A DNA stretch of 64,000 nucleotides from Nectonema munidae. Its lineage: Eukaryota; Nematomorpha; Nectonematoida; Nectonematidae. This document shows positions 30,790 to 42,366 of the stretch, one piece after another. The translations under genes were made by a program, and so were the position numbers. The stretch covers positions 25,919 to 89,918 of the forward strand of contig JAUIRK010000239.1 in assembly GCA_030549495.1 (NCBI GenBank), written 5' to 3'. The notes beneath the pieces are model-generated. The model was not told the DNA's origin, searched no databases, and saw only the letters and a list, made by a program, of their open reading frames with translations. Position 1 is the stretch's first letter; every line of letters begins with the position of its first letter.

Positions 30790-33163
30790 CCTATTGTGTA
30801 CTATATAATTTAACAAGCTAAAATAACAACATAGCCATACACTATATCAGAACTTTCGAAAGCGAAAAAATTAAATCAAATACTGCAGTAATTAAGCAAA
30901 TAATGCTAGTTTAACCCCTACTCATTCATCTATGCCTACTCAATCATCTCTAAACCTGACACCAATATCTACCACAAATACGCATAAGCACTAGAAAACA
31001 CCTTGAACCATAGCCCGCGCTACCTATTAAATTTTGGGACCCAACCCCCCCCCCCCCCACACTATTTCTCAAGCCCCCAAATAATTTTCAAACTGCCCTA
31101 AAAAATTTAATTACCATAAAAAAATATGACAAATATCTAACATTCATCATAAAAATGTAATCTGTATAGATATGGCTTGACAAATACATCGTATGTTTTC
31201 TTTTCGCCTTGAAGCGGATTAATATGATAGTTCAAAAATTATCGCCCACAATGAAACCCCCCCCCCCTGCTAAAAATTTACTTAGCCCTAGCACTGCCTT
31301 GAACCTAACCTAATATTAAAAATCACTCCATCTAATAATATTTCAACTAAAAAAGAGAAAACTATTCATCGTCAAAAATTCATCAAAAACTTAGATATCA
31401 AAAATAACTCCCTATCAATCGCCAAAACAAAATCATCCCACTACGGCACTATCTACTTCCAATTCAAAAATTTAGAACAAAATATTAATGCTAAAATAAC
31501 CCTCATAAAAAACGGGCCAAAAAAAATTTATCCCCACAAAAACTAAAATTTATATTAAGTGGCATCCCTACTGATATATCAATAAACCAAATCACAAAAT
31601 TAATCGAAGGACAGAACCCACCTCTTAACACTATAGGTAAGCTCAAAGATCTTACACAACTGGGTAAAAGTGGCGTATACTCCTATGCAATTATTTTAGA
31701 ACCAAGTAACCCGGAAATTTATCAATACTTACGCACTAAACCGAAAATCTTTATAGGCCACCACCTACTAACCTTCATTACACAAAAATCCAAAGTCAAA
31801 CAATGCGAAAAATTCTTAAAATACGGCCACATCTCTTCAAAATGCAACGCATCTCTACCAAACTGCGCGCACTGCTGCCACCGTGGGCATGATACATCAT
31901 CCTGTACACTACTAAAATAAAATAGAAAAAATTTCTTTCATAAATTGTAAGCAACCACACCTTGCAACATCTAAACTCTATAGCGTTTACATAAACCATA
32001 ACAATTTTATAATGTCTCAACACAGCCAAATTTTATCTAATTACTCATGGTAACTATTTTAAACATAAATCTAAATAACTCAAAAACTGCTTGGGAAAAC
32101 CTTCACAACATCTTACATTCACACAATTATGACATAATATCAATAAAAACCTAACATTAACATTCCAAACCACGGACTACATACCGCCATTAACGGAATA
32201 CTCAGCATGAATAAATGCCTTTAACGAAGCATGGCACCATGAAATCATCAACAACCTCATCGATAAAGATATTCTATATACCTAATCAAACTCGTAAACA
32301 ACTATCTTCAAAAGAGCATTCTAATCTTGCCAAATAATAAAAATACATACATACATAAAAAAACTCTTTCCACTCCACAAGGTGGTAGCCTATCAGACAA
32401 CCTATAGGTAAACCTCATCTCAAACTCCAACTTTGCCCAATGATATTCTGATAATATCTTATTTAACTTCTCAAATACGCTACAACTGAACAACATCAAT
32501 TATACTGCAAATCTAATCACACAAATTCAAACAATGGCCACCAACTACAAAGTCTCCTTCAACTTAGATAAACTAAAACATATACACTTCACACGAAAAG
32601 AATAACCCCACTACCATTGAAACTAAATCTTTTTACACTTCACCTCAAAAACATCTACACAAAACTCTCACCAAACCTATTCTCTCTCAGAAAAGTTATC
32701 TTATATAAATCGGATCTTCATCCAAAAATCTCAAATTACTTCAACAAATATATCATACTTCCATTCATACAATATGGTTCACTCACCTGCGGAAGTCCAC
32801 TCAAATACAAGAACTCACTAACCCATTTCAATAATATACATCGTCTATGTTTACTCACAATCACAAACGCATTTCACACTACTTCTACATCAAAACTTGA
32901 ACTTCTCACACATACCCTACACTTACACCTAAACCTAAAGAAAAACATAATTAAAAAATATCTATCTATCTTTCACTCTACACCAGCACCACATAACATC
33001 ACGAACTTTACTCAACTCACACCTCCCCTTCGCTGACCTTTTTCAATTCCCTTTTTGAACAATATATGCCACAACTTACTCACTACCAAGTTTCACCACA
33101 CCTACACCCATACTCCCTAGTTCACCGATCGAAATCGACCCCATACTCAACTCATATATGTAG
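30790..33163 (+). mobile_element. I-superfamily LINE, copy 3 (large internal deletion, 3' end lost)
   Basis: Close to copy 1 at the DNA level. It carries ORF1 (about 30800-31918, with the knuckles CEKFLKYGHISSKC and CAHCCHRGHDTSSC), the start of the endonuclease (LNNSKTAWENLHNIL), then a deletion joining to RT motif A (AFNEAWH, about 32218) and motif B (STPQGGSL region, 32370). It then runs through the thumb into the pre-RNase H segment. Similarity stops at 33163, where MULE-type sequence begins. Stops and frame changes are frequent. A 288-bp hAT-like element sits in ORF1. Confidence 0.82.
31001..31304 (+). mobile_element. 288-bp hAT-like MITE inside LINE copy 3
   Basis: The insert 31009-31296 is flanked by perfect ccttgaac copies (31001-31008 and 31297-31304), an 8-bp target duplication. 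The ends read catagcccgcgcta and, inward from the right, cagtgctagggcta, which are loosely matched terminal repeats of the hAT CA...TG type. Two runs of C (31047-31059 and 31257-31267) lie near the ends. LINE copy 1 has the uninterrupted sequence, confirming the insertion. No coding capacity. Confidence 0.78.
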
Positions 33164-33169
33164 CTGTTC

Positions 33170-34657
33170 TCATTTAGAGGAAGAATGTGAAAAAATATGC
33201 TTGAAAAATTCTTATTGTTCTGCATTTGCGATTAAAGCAGCTTGGACTGTTATTGAAACTCAAAGTAAATCAATTTATCGTGGAATAAACGGTAGGAAGG
33301 ATTTAGTTTACAGAATATTAAATACAATTTTCCATCCAAGAATCAACTCACGAGTAATAGAAACAAGTATTTTAGCTTATCATGCAGATTTTATTACTAT
33401 TTTATGGTCATCAACTTACTTTCCTACGGAAAACGATATACGGATGAATATCAATATATATTGAACGTGATAACTACGGGAGATAATTACATTAAATCGT
33501 TCAGCCAAAATATTGGAAAAAACTCTTCAGTAATTTGTTATACAAAAACACAAATTTCTCATATGATTAATTGTGTTTATTATTCAAAAAGTTGTGTTTT
33601 AGGTATTGATAAAACATTCAATTTAGGATCTTGCTATGTGACTTGCACAGTGTATCAAGACAGAAATTTGTTCAAACGCTCAACTAAAAGAGCACCTATT
33701 TTGATGGGACTTGTTTTTTTTTACATTTTGATTCAAGCTTCAATACATTTTCGGTTTTTTTCTCACACTTATCTTTAGTACTTAACCATAATTTGAAAAT
33801 CAAGTTTCAACAGGAACAACTTTACATAGGATCTGATCAGGAACTTGCTATCGTTAAATCTATAAGATGTCATTTTCCTAATGTAAATATGTTGTTTTGT
33901 GTGAGACATCTTCAAGATAATATAAAAAGAACATTAAGACAAAAACTGAGGCTAAAAGAAAAAAACTCTTTTATTAATAAAATATTTAGTACCAACGGCC
34001 TAACATCTTCGAATTAAGTGAGTTTGATGAAAAGGTAAAATTAATAATTGGAAACTTTTACCAGAATACAAATCAAAATTTCCTAAATAAATATTTTTCA
34101 ATTATTAAAAAACATGTTGTGGAACCATGCTTAAAAAATTTCCATTTACAGATAAACTGGAAAAAATACCATTCAGAATCGTTAAATCATATAATCAAAA
34201 ATTTAGTGGATTGGAAACCTAACAAAATGTTTCAACTCACCCGCAAGTCATATGATCAAACACTTTTTCAAGAAAACCAAATAAAGTCGGCATTGCATGG
34301 ACAAGGAGAATATAATTTAGTCGTCGATGGAATTAAATATCGAGTAAACTACATGCAGTGGATAAAATTATCGAATGAAGAAAGAGAAAAGAAATACAAG
34401 GATTTCATTAACGATTGGAAAACTAAATATGAAGCTAAATACACATCTCAAAACCAATTGTTGATAACAAAAAGTGTTGAAAAGATAGCTCTGAAGCCTG
34501 GCCAAAAAAGACACCTTAAGAAAATGAAATTTTGAATTTTGGTATATTTCAATATATTCATAATTTTTATCTAAATTATTCTGTAATTTTTTAGGATGAA
34601 CCCATTATCAAAAAAGAAAGTTTAGACTTTGCTTTGTTCAGTTACATTGAAGATTAA
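33170..34657 (+). pseudogene. MULE-like transposase
   Basis: Three open pieces (33170-33464, 33404-33778, 33793-34017) and 34119-34535 encode one transposase of the MULE type seen in invertebrates. Motifs: GIDKTFNLGSCYVTCTVYQD (first Asp), FFSH, YIGSDQELAIVKSIRCHFPN (second Asp), FCVRHLQDNIKR, then YHSESLNHIIKNLVDWKPNK (catalytic Glu) and ALHGQGEYNLVVDGIKYRV. After an intron-like gap, 34594-34657 reads DEPIIKKESLDFALFSYIED and a stop, a likely small 3' exon. Frame changes near 33420, 33780 and 34020 show that it is inactive. It directly abuts LINE copy 3. Confidence 0.75.
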
Positions 34658-36870
34658 TTGAATGTTATATTATTTTAATAAAATTTTCTGATTTTTTTAT
34701 TGTAAGTTTATCCTGTTTTTGATTTACTAAACTAAGATATTCTAGCATTTTAGTATAAAAATCGAAATCAATATAAAGATTTGAGCAATTTTCTGTAAAT
34801 ACTCTAAATCAATACTTACTTGCACTTGTCTTGAGATTTTTTTTGAGTATTTATTCGAAAATATTTGATGTTACAAACAAAGTAAAAATCATGAAGACAG
34901 TAGTTTTTAAAAATAGAAAAATTTTATTGAGAATAAAAAAATAATACACATTTATAAAAAAATCTTGTATACCACCCAAGAATTCCATTTCTGAGCCTTT
35001 TGCAATATATAATAAATACATGAACGAGGAGGAAAAAGAATATCAATTTTCAGTTATTACTGTAACATCTTATAATAAGGTAAATTCACATCCAAACATC
35101 AATTCAAATAGGAATAGATGAAAAATTCCACTCGATTATTCAATGCATCTTTTCTATTTGCTTCAACCTTAAATAAAGTATTATGATTTGAGTTAAAAAT
35201 TTTTTAAAGAGAATTTACCATATAATTTATGACTTCTATTCTTTTGTAAAATTTTGGTCGTTTAAGCTTTAAGCGATTCTTTTGACGAACTTAGAATTAA
35301 TAAATACCTAGGCAGGGATTTGATAATACTCCAATATGTTTTTAGATAATAGGGAAGTATTTTTTCAAAACTTTTATATAATTCTATAAGTGTAACAGCT
35401 TGTAAAACAGAACATAAAAGAAGAGTCAAATTAACACTTTTGACCTAAAAATTAAACAATATAAAAAAATCTGCGGTTCAAAACATGAGTGTAATAATAC
35501 AAGCTTTACAATCGAAGATTTTTAACCCAAATAAACAAACTTTTATTAAAATTCTTTGGATCATTAATCAAGTATAAGATCCCAAATGTAAACATTCGAA
35601 GTAAAAATAACTTTACAAGTCAAGCAATAATGGAGCCTAGAATAAAATTTGAAGAACAAACTGCACATCTCCGAATATTTTATGTGTACCATTATTATAA
35701 AATTAATACAAAAATTGGGTGAAAAGTTAAACCCCTTAATTGATCTTCAAAAACACTAACAACTGCTTTAATTGCTAAAACTGGACACCAAGAATTTTAA
35801 ACACAAAGTTTGATAATTCCTTTTTCTATAGTTGGGGAAACTTTTTCCATCCCTACAAAGGATTTTTTCATTTCCAAATAAGATGAGTAAGGCAGCGTTA
35901 AACGAACAGTTTCTATCTAGAGGCGTTGATAATGACTTTAAGTCAGCTTTATAGATTTTTGAAGATATTTCATTTCTTGGTTGTTATCTACAATTTTTAA
36001 TCATCACATAGAGAGCAAATAGTATCTATCATTTATCAAAAAAATTACTTTTTATTGTTTTATACAGATCTTAAATGTCTCATTCTTTTATAGTAAAATA
36101 TAATTTAATACAATAGATATAACTTAAACAAAAAAATATTAAGCTTACTAAATTTTTAAAACAATTATTTAAATCTATTGGATTTTTAAAATTTAAATTG
36201 GGGTCTGTTTAAAACCTGCTGCAAAAAGAACCTTAAATTACACCAAAAATACATATTATAAACAAACAAAACTTAACTTACTTATATAACTGGATGTTTA
36301 AAAAAGGAAAATGACAAGATCTATGTATTTTATTGCAAAAAAATATATATTAATGATTCAATGTTAAAAACCAATTTTATGCTACCATTTCTGTTGTCTC
36401 GAATATCTTTGTTAGCAAGCCGAAATAAAATTTACAAAAAAATAAAAAGAAAAATTATTATTATTTATATTTTAAATTCAATTTTTCAATGAAATATTTT
36501 TTCAAATAATATTTTAAAAAATTGATGCTTTATTTTTCAATAATCAAAATATAATTAAAACACAGTTTAGATTCTAAAATTGAAAGATGATTTTCAATTT
36601 TGCTGATATTAAGCATATATTGCTGATATTTTTTAATCGATTTGCATCAAAATATTAACTAAACATTAATATAAATGGAATTTTGGGGCTTAGCCCTTTT
36701 ATACCGAAATTTAACTTTTAGTGGAAAAATATCTTCCTCTGAATTTAACATCTACCATATTAGCAAAATTTCATAAACATCGAATCTTATCTCACCTTCA
36801 GTAAATGTTTCAATGAACCATCTTTTCTACCTTTTTTCTTCCTAAGGTTTTCTTCATCTTCAAGTTCAGT
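34658..36870. other. No recognised gene
   Basis: 2.2 kb of AT-rich DNA with frequent stops on both strands. No repeat structure or coding motif supported. Confidence 0.45.
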
Positions 36871-36879
36871 TTTTATCAG

Positions 36880-37900
36880 TACAGTTCCAATATGGGAAGA
36901 GAAATTTAGCAAATCAAAGCATTGAAGGCATGTCTTTTATAATAAATCCAGGATTGTATTAAACAAGACTTCAATATCCAAAAAAAGATTCTTCTATACC
37001 ATACTCTTGACTTATGATTGCAATTATAAAGGGAAGAAAATACATTACATAAATCAGTTCCGCCTATTAGTTGATTATTATGTGTCCCGATCTTAGAGCG
37101 TTCAAATGTTACAAACTTTTTAATTCTTTGATCCCATAATTTTACAAGTTCAATAGGCTCAACCGAGGCAAAATTTGAGGCAAGCAATTTGGATCGGATA
37201 ACTTTTATTTTGCTTAATTTTTCAGTACTTCACACATAAAATCCTCTTCTTTTTTTTTTATTTCTGAATCTTTTATAATACTTAAACAACAAACCCAGTT
37301 TTTTCAAATCGTTCCACTAGAATATATTCCAATTTCCTTTAATTTATTTATCAAGCACAGCGATGTAAAATAATTATCAAAATATAATATAATATTTTCT
37401 TTCTTTTCGAGAGATTCGCAGAGCTTTAACACACAATCCTCTGAAGAATAATTACATGAGTTATTCTTCCACGCACTTTACCATCATAAATGAAAAAGTC
37501 ATGCATGAAACCATAAGCTAAATTTCTAGAGAAAACATTAAACCCCCATTTTTTGGGTTTGCATTGCACATATTCGTTCAAAGCATGTCAGCTTTTAAAA
37601 TGTATAATCTGATCCAATCAATTTTTTGAAATTAATCATGAAAACATTGTTACATTGCCTTCTAAACATCTCTAAAAAGCGTTGACTTTAGTTTATCTGT
37701 CATTATTTTTCTCCCCGATTTGTAATGATCAAGGAGTTATCTTCAAAATCTAAATTACTTAAAAGTTGCAAGAATTTATTCCTGAAAATATTTTCGCTAA
37801 TAATCGGAACTCTAAAACTTTCACTCCAATAAATTTGACAATTTAACATTCAAACATCGATGGCAAATACCATAATTCAGACATATAAAATCTAAATAAA
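36880..37900 (-). pseudogene. piggyBac (PGBD-like) transposase relic
   Basis: The best piece (36906-37187) reads NNQLIGGTDLCNVFSSLYNC then HKSRVWYRRIFFWILKSCLI and SWIYYKRH, the C-terminal block with the third catalytic Asp (GGxD). Upstream on the minus strand are YVQCKPKKWGFNVFSRNLAY, FIYDGK and DNYFTSLCLINKLKEIGIYS, which carries the second catalytic Asp. Stops and frameshifts are scattered through the gene. The family is distinct from the copy at 45917 (GVDIIDQMC type). Element ends were not found. Confidence 0.75.
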
Positions 37901-38345
37901 AAATACCTATTTCAAACTATTTATAAATATTCATTAGGCATGCTAATCATAACTACTTTTTAAAAAACGTCTATAAAAATTTTGATGACAAATATATATA
38001 AAAAAATATTCCTTCAAATCTTGCATAAAATATATGTTTTCATATTAAATGAGCCATGCTAATTTCATTTCTAGAATATTTTCGCTCTTAAGTTTTAAAA
38101 ATATCTGCAAGTTTCAATCAAATACATATATATCCGTTATAAGAGCCTTCGAATAACGAATTTCTGTAGATACGAGTAAAATGCTGTCGTAGGTTGCATC
38201 TATTGATAAGCAAAATCACGAATCTAATCGTTAGATAAGTTATTGTAAGTATCAAATAATAAAGAAATGGGTTTTTATGAATTTGCTTTTTTTAATTGTT
38301 TTTTTAAATTATTATTGAGTAAATTTTGGTTTAACTCCTCTGAAA
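37901..38345. other. No recognised gene
   Basis: AT-rich spacer between the piggyBac relic and the Tigger-like start. Nothing supported. Confidence 0.4.
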
Positions 38346-38520
38346 ATGGCTGGTAAAAGAAACGCAAGTCGGAAACGTGTCGGTGGACCGGCCAAAAAGC
38401 CTTTAGAAACAAAGTTGGAAATATTAAAAAAAACGTGAACGGGGCGAACGACCCCGTCACCTAGCCAATCATTTTACTTAAACGCTGACCAAAATTAAAA
38501 AGGACAATTAGATATTTTTT
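38346..38520 (+). pseudogene. CENP-B/Tigger-like transposase N-terminus
   Basis: From Met 38346: MAGKRNASRKRVGGPAKKPL, ETKLEILKK, then after a one-base slip in an A-run RERGERPRHLA. This is the basic start and first helix of a CENP-B-type DNA-binding domain (compare KLEIIKRYERGExxSDIA). Similarity ends near 38500. The rest of the transposase is absent. It is a third, separate pogo/Tigger piece in this window. Confidence 0.55.
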
Positions 38521-38561
38521 TGGTTATCAGAGAAATAATCAATAACCTACACAAAAATTGT

Positions 38562-38715
38562 ATTAGAAGTATATATGCATGGTATTAGGAGTATATAAGA
38601 AGCCTATAGAAAGCCTTTGAAAGTCTTTCTAAGCTATTAACAAAGATATACGAATAGTATTAGAAGTATATACGAAGGCTTTGAAAGTCATTCTAAGCTA
38701 TTATGGAGATATACA
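38562..38715 (+). repeat. Tandem duplication of a gtattagaagtatata-containing unit
   Basis: The phrase gtattagaagtatata occurs at about 38562 and 38657, with a gtattaggagtatata variant at about 38581. A following segment ctttgaaagtctttctaagc (or cattctaagc) is repeated once. Units are unequal (about 95 and 60 bp), so this is an imperfect local duplication. Confidence 0.65.
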
Positions 38716-39206
38716 AAATAATTTAAAAATTATGATCGGCTATAACTTTTGAATTACAAGTCCAAATTTATAATAATCAGTATCAAAATGTTCGTCTCGA
38801 CGAGATCTTTTGAATGATGGCAATTAAAAATTGATCCGACTTATTTTTTGGATTTTAAGATCCAAAGGTCTTTCTTTTATAACTTCGTAATTATAAGAGA
38901 TATTTAAAATCTTATTACAGATTCGTAATCTACGCATTAAATAGGTCTAGAATCCGCTTTAAAAAGTTTAATTTTAAAAATGAAAAGGAAGATTTTAAGT
39001 CATATATAAAAGCATGCGAATATACCAATCATTAGATATTAAATATACATAACATTGAATGAGTTCGGATACCATCTGTTTGAGCAACAATTATTGCCGT
39101 ACGATACTAGACTGCAGGCGCTTTGTTTTGAGTGTAGTCTCAGTAACAATTTCTTTCTTGCTTCGTGAACGTTTCATGGCTGTATAAAAATAATAGAAGT
39201 AGTATA

Positions 39207-39322
39207 TTAACCCTTTGACGACCAGAATCTTGAAGAATAATAAGCTTTCATTTTTGTATGTTTTAAGCAGACGATTATTATTTTTTGGTACACCCGTGTC
39301 ACACTAATCATCAAAGGGTTAA
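39207..39322 (+). mobile_element. 108-bp piggyBac-type MITE at TTAA
   Basis: 39211-39318 lies between two TTAA tetramers (39207-39210 and 39319-39322). The ends are ccctttgacgaccag and, read inward from the right, ccctttgatgattag: 12 of 15 match. TTAA duplication plus a CCC start defines piggyBac-type mobility. It has no coding capacity, so it would depend on a transposase supplied elsewhere. Confidence 0.85.
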
Positions 39323-41136
39323 GGAATACGAGGCAAAACGGAAACATACAAAACCTTATATTTGGAAGATTTAGTTAGTCGCCGAAGTTACACAAGTGAC
39401 ACTATTTCCAAAACCACTAACGAGGTATGTGTCTAGGTTTCGTTTTTATTAACGTAGTATCCCCAAAAGGGCTAATCTGTGTGACATGAGTACTTAATTT
39501 GTATGGATTTAAAAAAAGAATTATGTTCGTCATAAATACAATAACCATGAATAACGTGGGTGATCAAATCATAGAGAACTTGGGAGAAGGGGGCATACAC
39601 ACATCTGATTACTCCGAATCTTTTTCCAACACAGTAAGGTAATTACAAGGTGTTTTTGAAGTTAAACTTTGGGTTTCATATTGTAAACATTTTTTTGAAC
39701 TAAAAGAACAAAATGGTTAGGATTTGAACTAATATGACTAATAAAACTCGAACATGTAAGTAAAATTTTAATATTTGTAAAACAATTTCTTTTTTTATGG
39801 TTGAAATTCAAAGGCTATAAGATTTTATTTAATGTAAGGTCGACTGAATCATCAATGGAATTATAGGGAGGATAAACTAATCTTATAGGCGTGTCTATTA
39901 CTATTGCAAGTGCCCAAACTGTAAAGACATTCGACCAGCCCCCTCTATACATACACTTTTTATTGCATCTTCTTAACTGCTAAATTATATTTTTCAAAAT
40001 TTCTAACAAGTTCTAAAGCTGCCAGAAAGCGTAATATTTTGGAAAAAATTTCGTTACCATAAAAAATAAGTGAGACTGAATTAAACAAAGAGTTACCGTT
40101 TCCTAAAGATTATTTAATGGTCTATAATCCATAACACTACTATCATCATCAAGTTTTTAACTCTCAATTTTAATATGGCTAACAACTCATAAAAACTTTT
40201 GCCATTGTATTTCATATAAAAACTAAAAAAAAGAATAAAGATTAAATAAATAAGGAACTTGCGAATAGATTTCAAATTCCATTTCAGTTGTTTAGGATAT
40301 ATTTCGTATGAAAACGCTAAGCGCCAGCAGGTCTTGTTAGTAGTATCAGAGAAAAAGACGTAAGGGTGGAATTGGATTAGTAGTTGAAATGAGTGACAAA
40401 GGTTGATTTTCAGTTAAATACTAAAGGATAAAAATGAGAGAATCGATTGAAAAAGCTATATCAAAAAATAAAGTTTAAGGTACACAAGAATAAGGTACGC
40501 TTAGGTGCATAAAGAGAAGAAGAAGCCTTTATTATACAAATGTAAATAAAAAGGGAAAACAACTTCGAAAACAATAAAATATACCTCGAAACAATAAAAA
40601 TCAAATGGCATGAGAATACAAAAAATATATTTGTATAAATGGTTGAGAAAAAGTTCCTAGGAACCGTTTATATCACAACCATCTAGTACATTTCAAAAAA
40701 TTTAAGATAAAATGGTAAATTTAAAATATTAAAAGAAAAGGCATTAGAAAAGGAAAATACTACAAGGCTTATTTTGTTTTAATTGTGATTTATGTGTTAC
40801 AAACTTTAAATGAAATAAATTGGAAAAAATTTAAGGTATTAAATGTTAAAAAAATAATTAACTACTTGTATATTATACGAAAATTTTATTGATTCGGTTG
40901 AAAATATTTAGAAAAAAAAACGTGGACCCCATCAGAAGTAAAAATATCATTAAAAATGGCATTATACCGTGTAATAAGCAAAAACTAAGAAAAATATAAA
41001 ATTTGAAAAAAATAAAGATATCGCCATTTTTAAAGGGTATATGGATCATATCTTCTATGCATATTTAACTTATTCTTTGAATATTTAAATTTGTTTTCAT
41101 CTGTTTGGGTGTATTTGGGTAAAAAGTCTCACCCCA
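39323..41136. other. No recognised gene
   Basis: 1.8 kb of AT-rich sequence without a long open frame, clear repeat or coding motif. Confidence 0.45.
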
Positions 41137-42366
41137 ACTACACCCATACTCCCTAGTTCACCCATCAAAAGCCATCCCATACACAACTCATAGTACGGCA
41201 CCACAAATTCTTAGCACTCAACTCCATCAAACACCAACGCAATTCAAATGGGCATCACCAACCCTCAAGTTTACCGACGGCTCAAAATCATGTAACAAAG
41301 CAATAGCTGCTTGCGCTTTTTTAATTACAATACAAGTATTCCCTTCTTCATAAAAAAATGGACACAGACATTAACACCTCGGCCTATGAAACGAAAGTCC
41401 TAGCACTCTTAACATCATGCAACCACATTATTATTGATAACTTAATAATCTTTACATCTAAATTCAAGCACATACTTTTTTCACAGACGCATACAACTTC
41501 ACAGAAGAATTCCCCTTTCATTTGATTTGAAATGAAACCGGTGAGCAAGAAGTCGATCCTAGCATACAATAATTTCAGAACAAATGCAAATTGAAAAATG
41601 AGCGTTTTTTCTGTGACATGCAATCATACTTGAGATCATTAATTTTGATGAGATGGTGCTTTGCTCTGAAACATCAGCCAAATTTGTTATGAAAACTCAC
41701 TTTAAATGTTTTAAGCTTAATGAAGGAAGCTAGAGAAGCTTTTTCTTGTAAAATTATTCATTAAAAAAAACATAACTTTTTGGTTAGGATGTCATTAATG
41801 GGTAAACTATTCGTGTGCCGCGCCCATTCCTCTTCCTTTGAGAATTTTTTGTAGACCTTTTATCCAAATCCACATCCTTAACATCACAACATATCTTAAC
41901 TTAAACAGCCTACTTCTATAATTTTAATTTGCACTCTAACCCATTTTGCAGATTTGGCTGCCCTCATATTGAAACTCCAATTCACATTATCCTCTATTAT
42001 CCAATATTTTCATTAGGACGAAGCAAACTCATTGAAAAAGAACATTTACATTTCAAAGATCTTCCCTTCTATCTACTAAACTTTTTATCATACCCCAATT
42101 TCATTTAACACATTTCTCTCTTCCTTAATATAATAGAACCATTCCTCCATACTCATCAACCCACCCTTATCAAACAATATCCAAACATATGCATAACGAT
42201 ACACAAGCAACCTAGATCATACTTTTCACCTCACTAAAGCTTTCTTATTTCTATTTTAGATCATAAACCCACTTCCCATCCTTACTAATCCCCAAGATAG
42301 AAATTGACGCAAGCATATCAATTTTCGTTGGAAAGTGCTTAGATATCTTCTACCCACATACCTATT
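41137..42366 (+). mobile_element. I-superfamily LINE, copy 4 (5'-truncated 3' end)
   Basis: It begins abruptly within the segment before RNase H (acacccatactccctagt, also in copies 1 and 3) and continues through RNase H and the Cys/His tail (FGCPHIETPIHIIL-like) to gtgcttagatatcttctacc at the 3' end. A segment of about 300 bp at 41520-41815 is not present in copy 1 and looks like an insertion or replacement. Heavily mutated. A target duplication was not found. Confidence 0.75.
41520..41815. other. ~300-bp extra segment within LINE copy 4
   Basis: LINE similarity stops after aattcccctttca and resumes at gccgcgcccattcctcttcc. The intervening DNA matches nothing else in the window. No terminal repeats or duplication were seen, so insertion versus gene-conversion replacement cannot be decided. 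Confidence 0.45.

Noticed and set aside
32308-32499. Minus-strand open frames across LINE copy 3
   Set aside because: Antisense shadows of LINE coding sequence.
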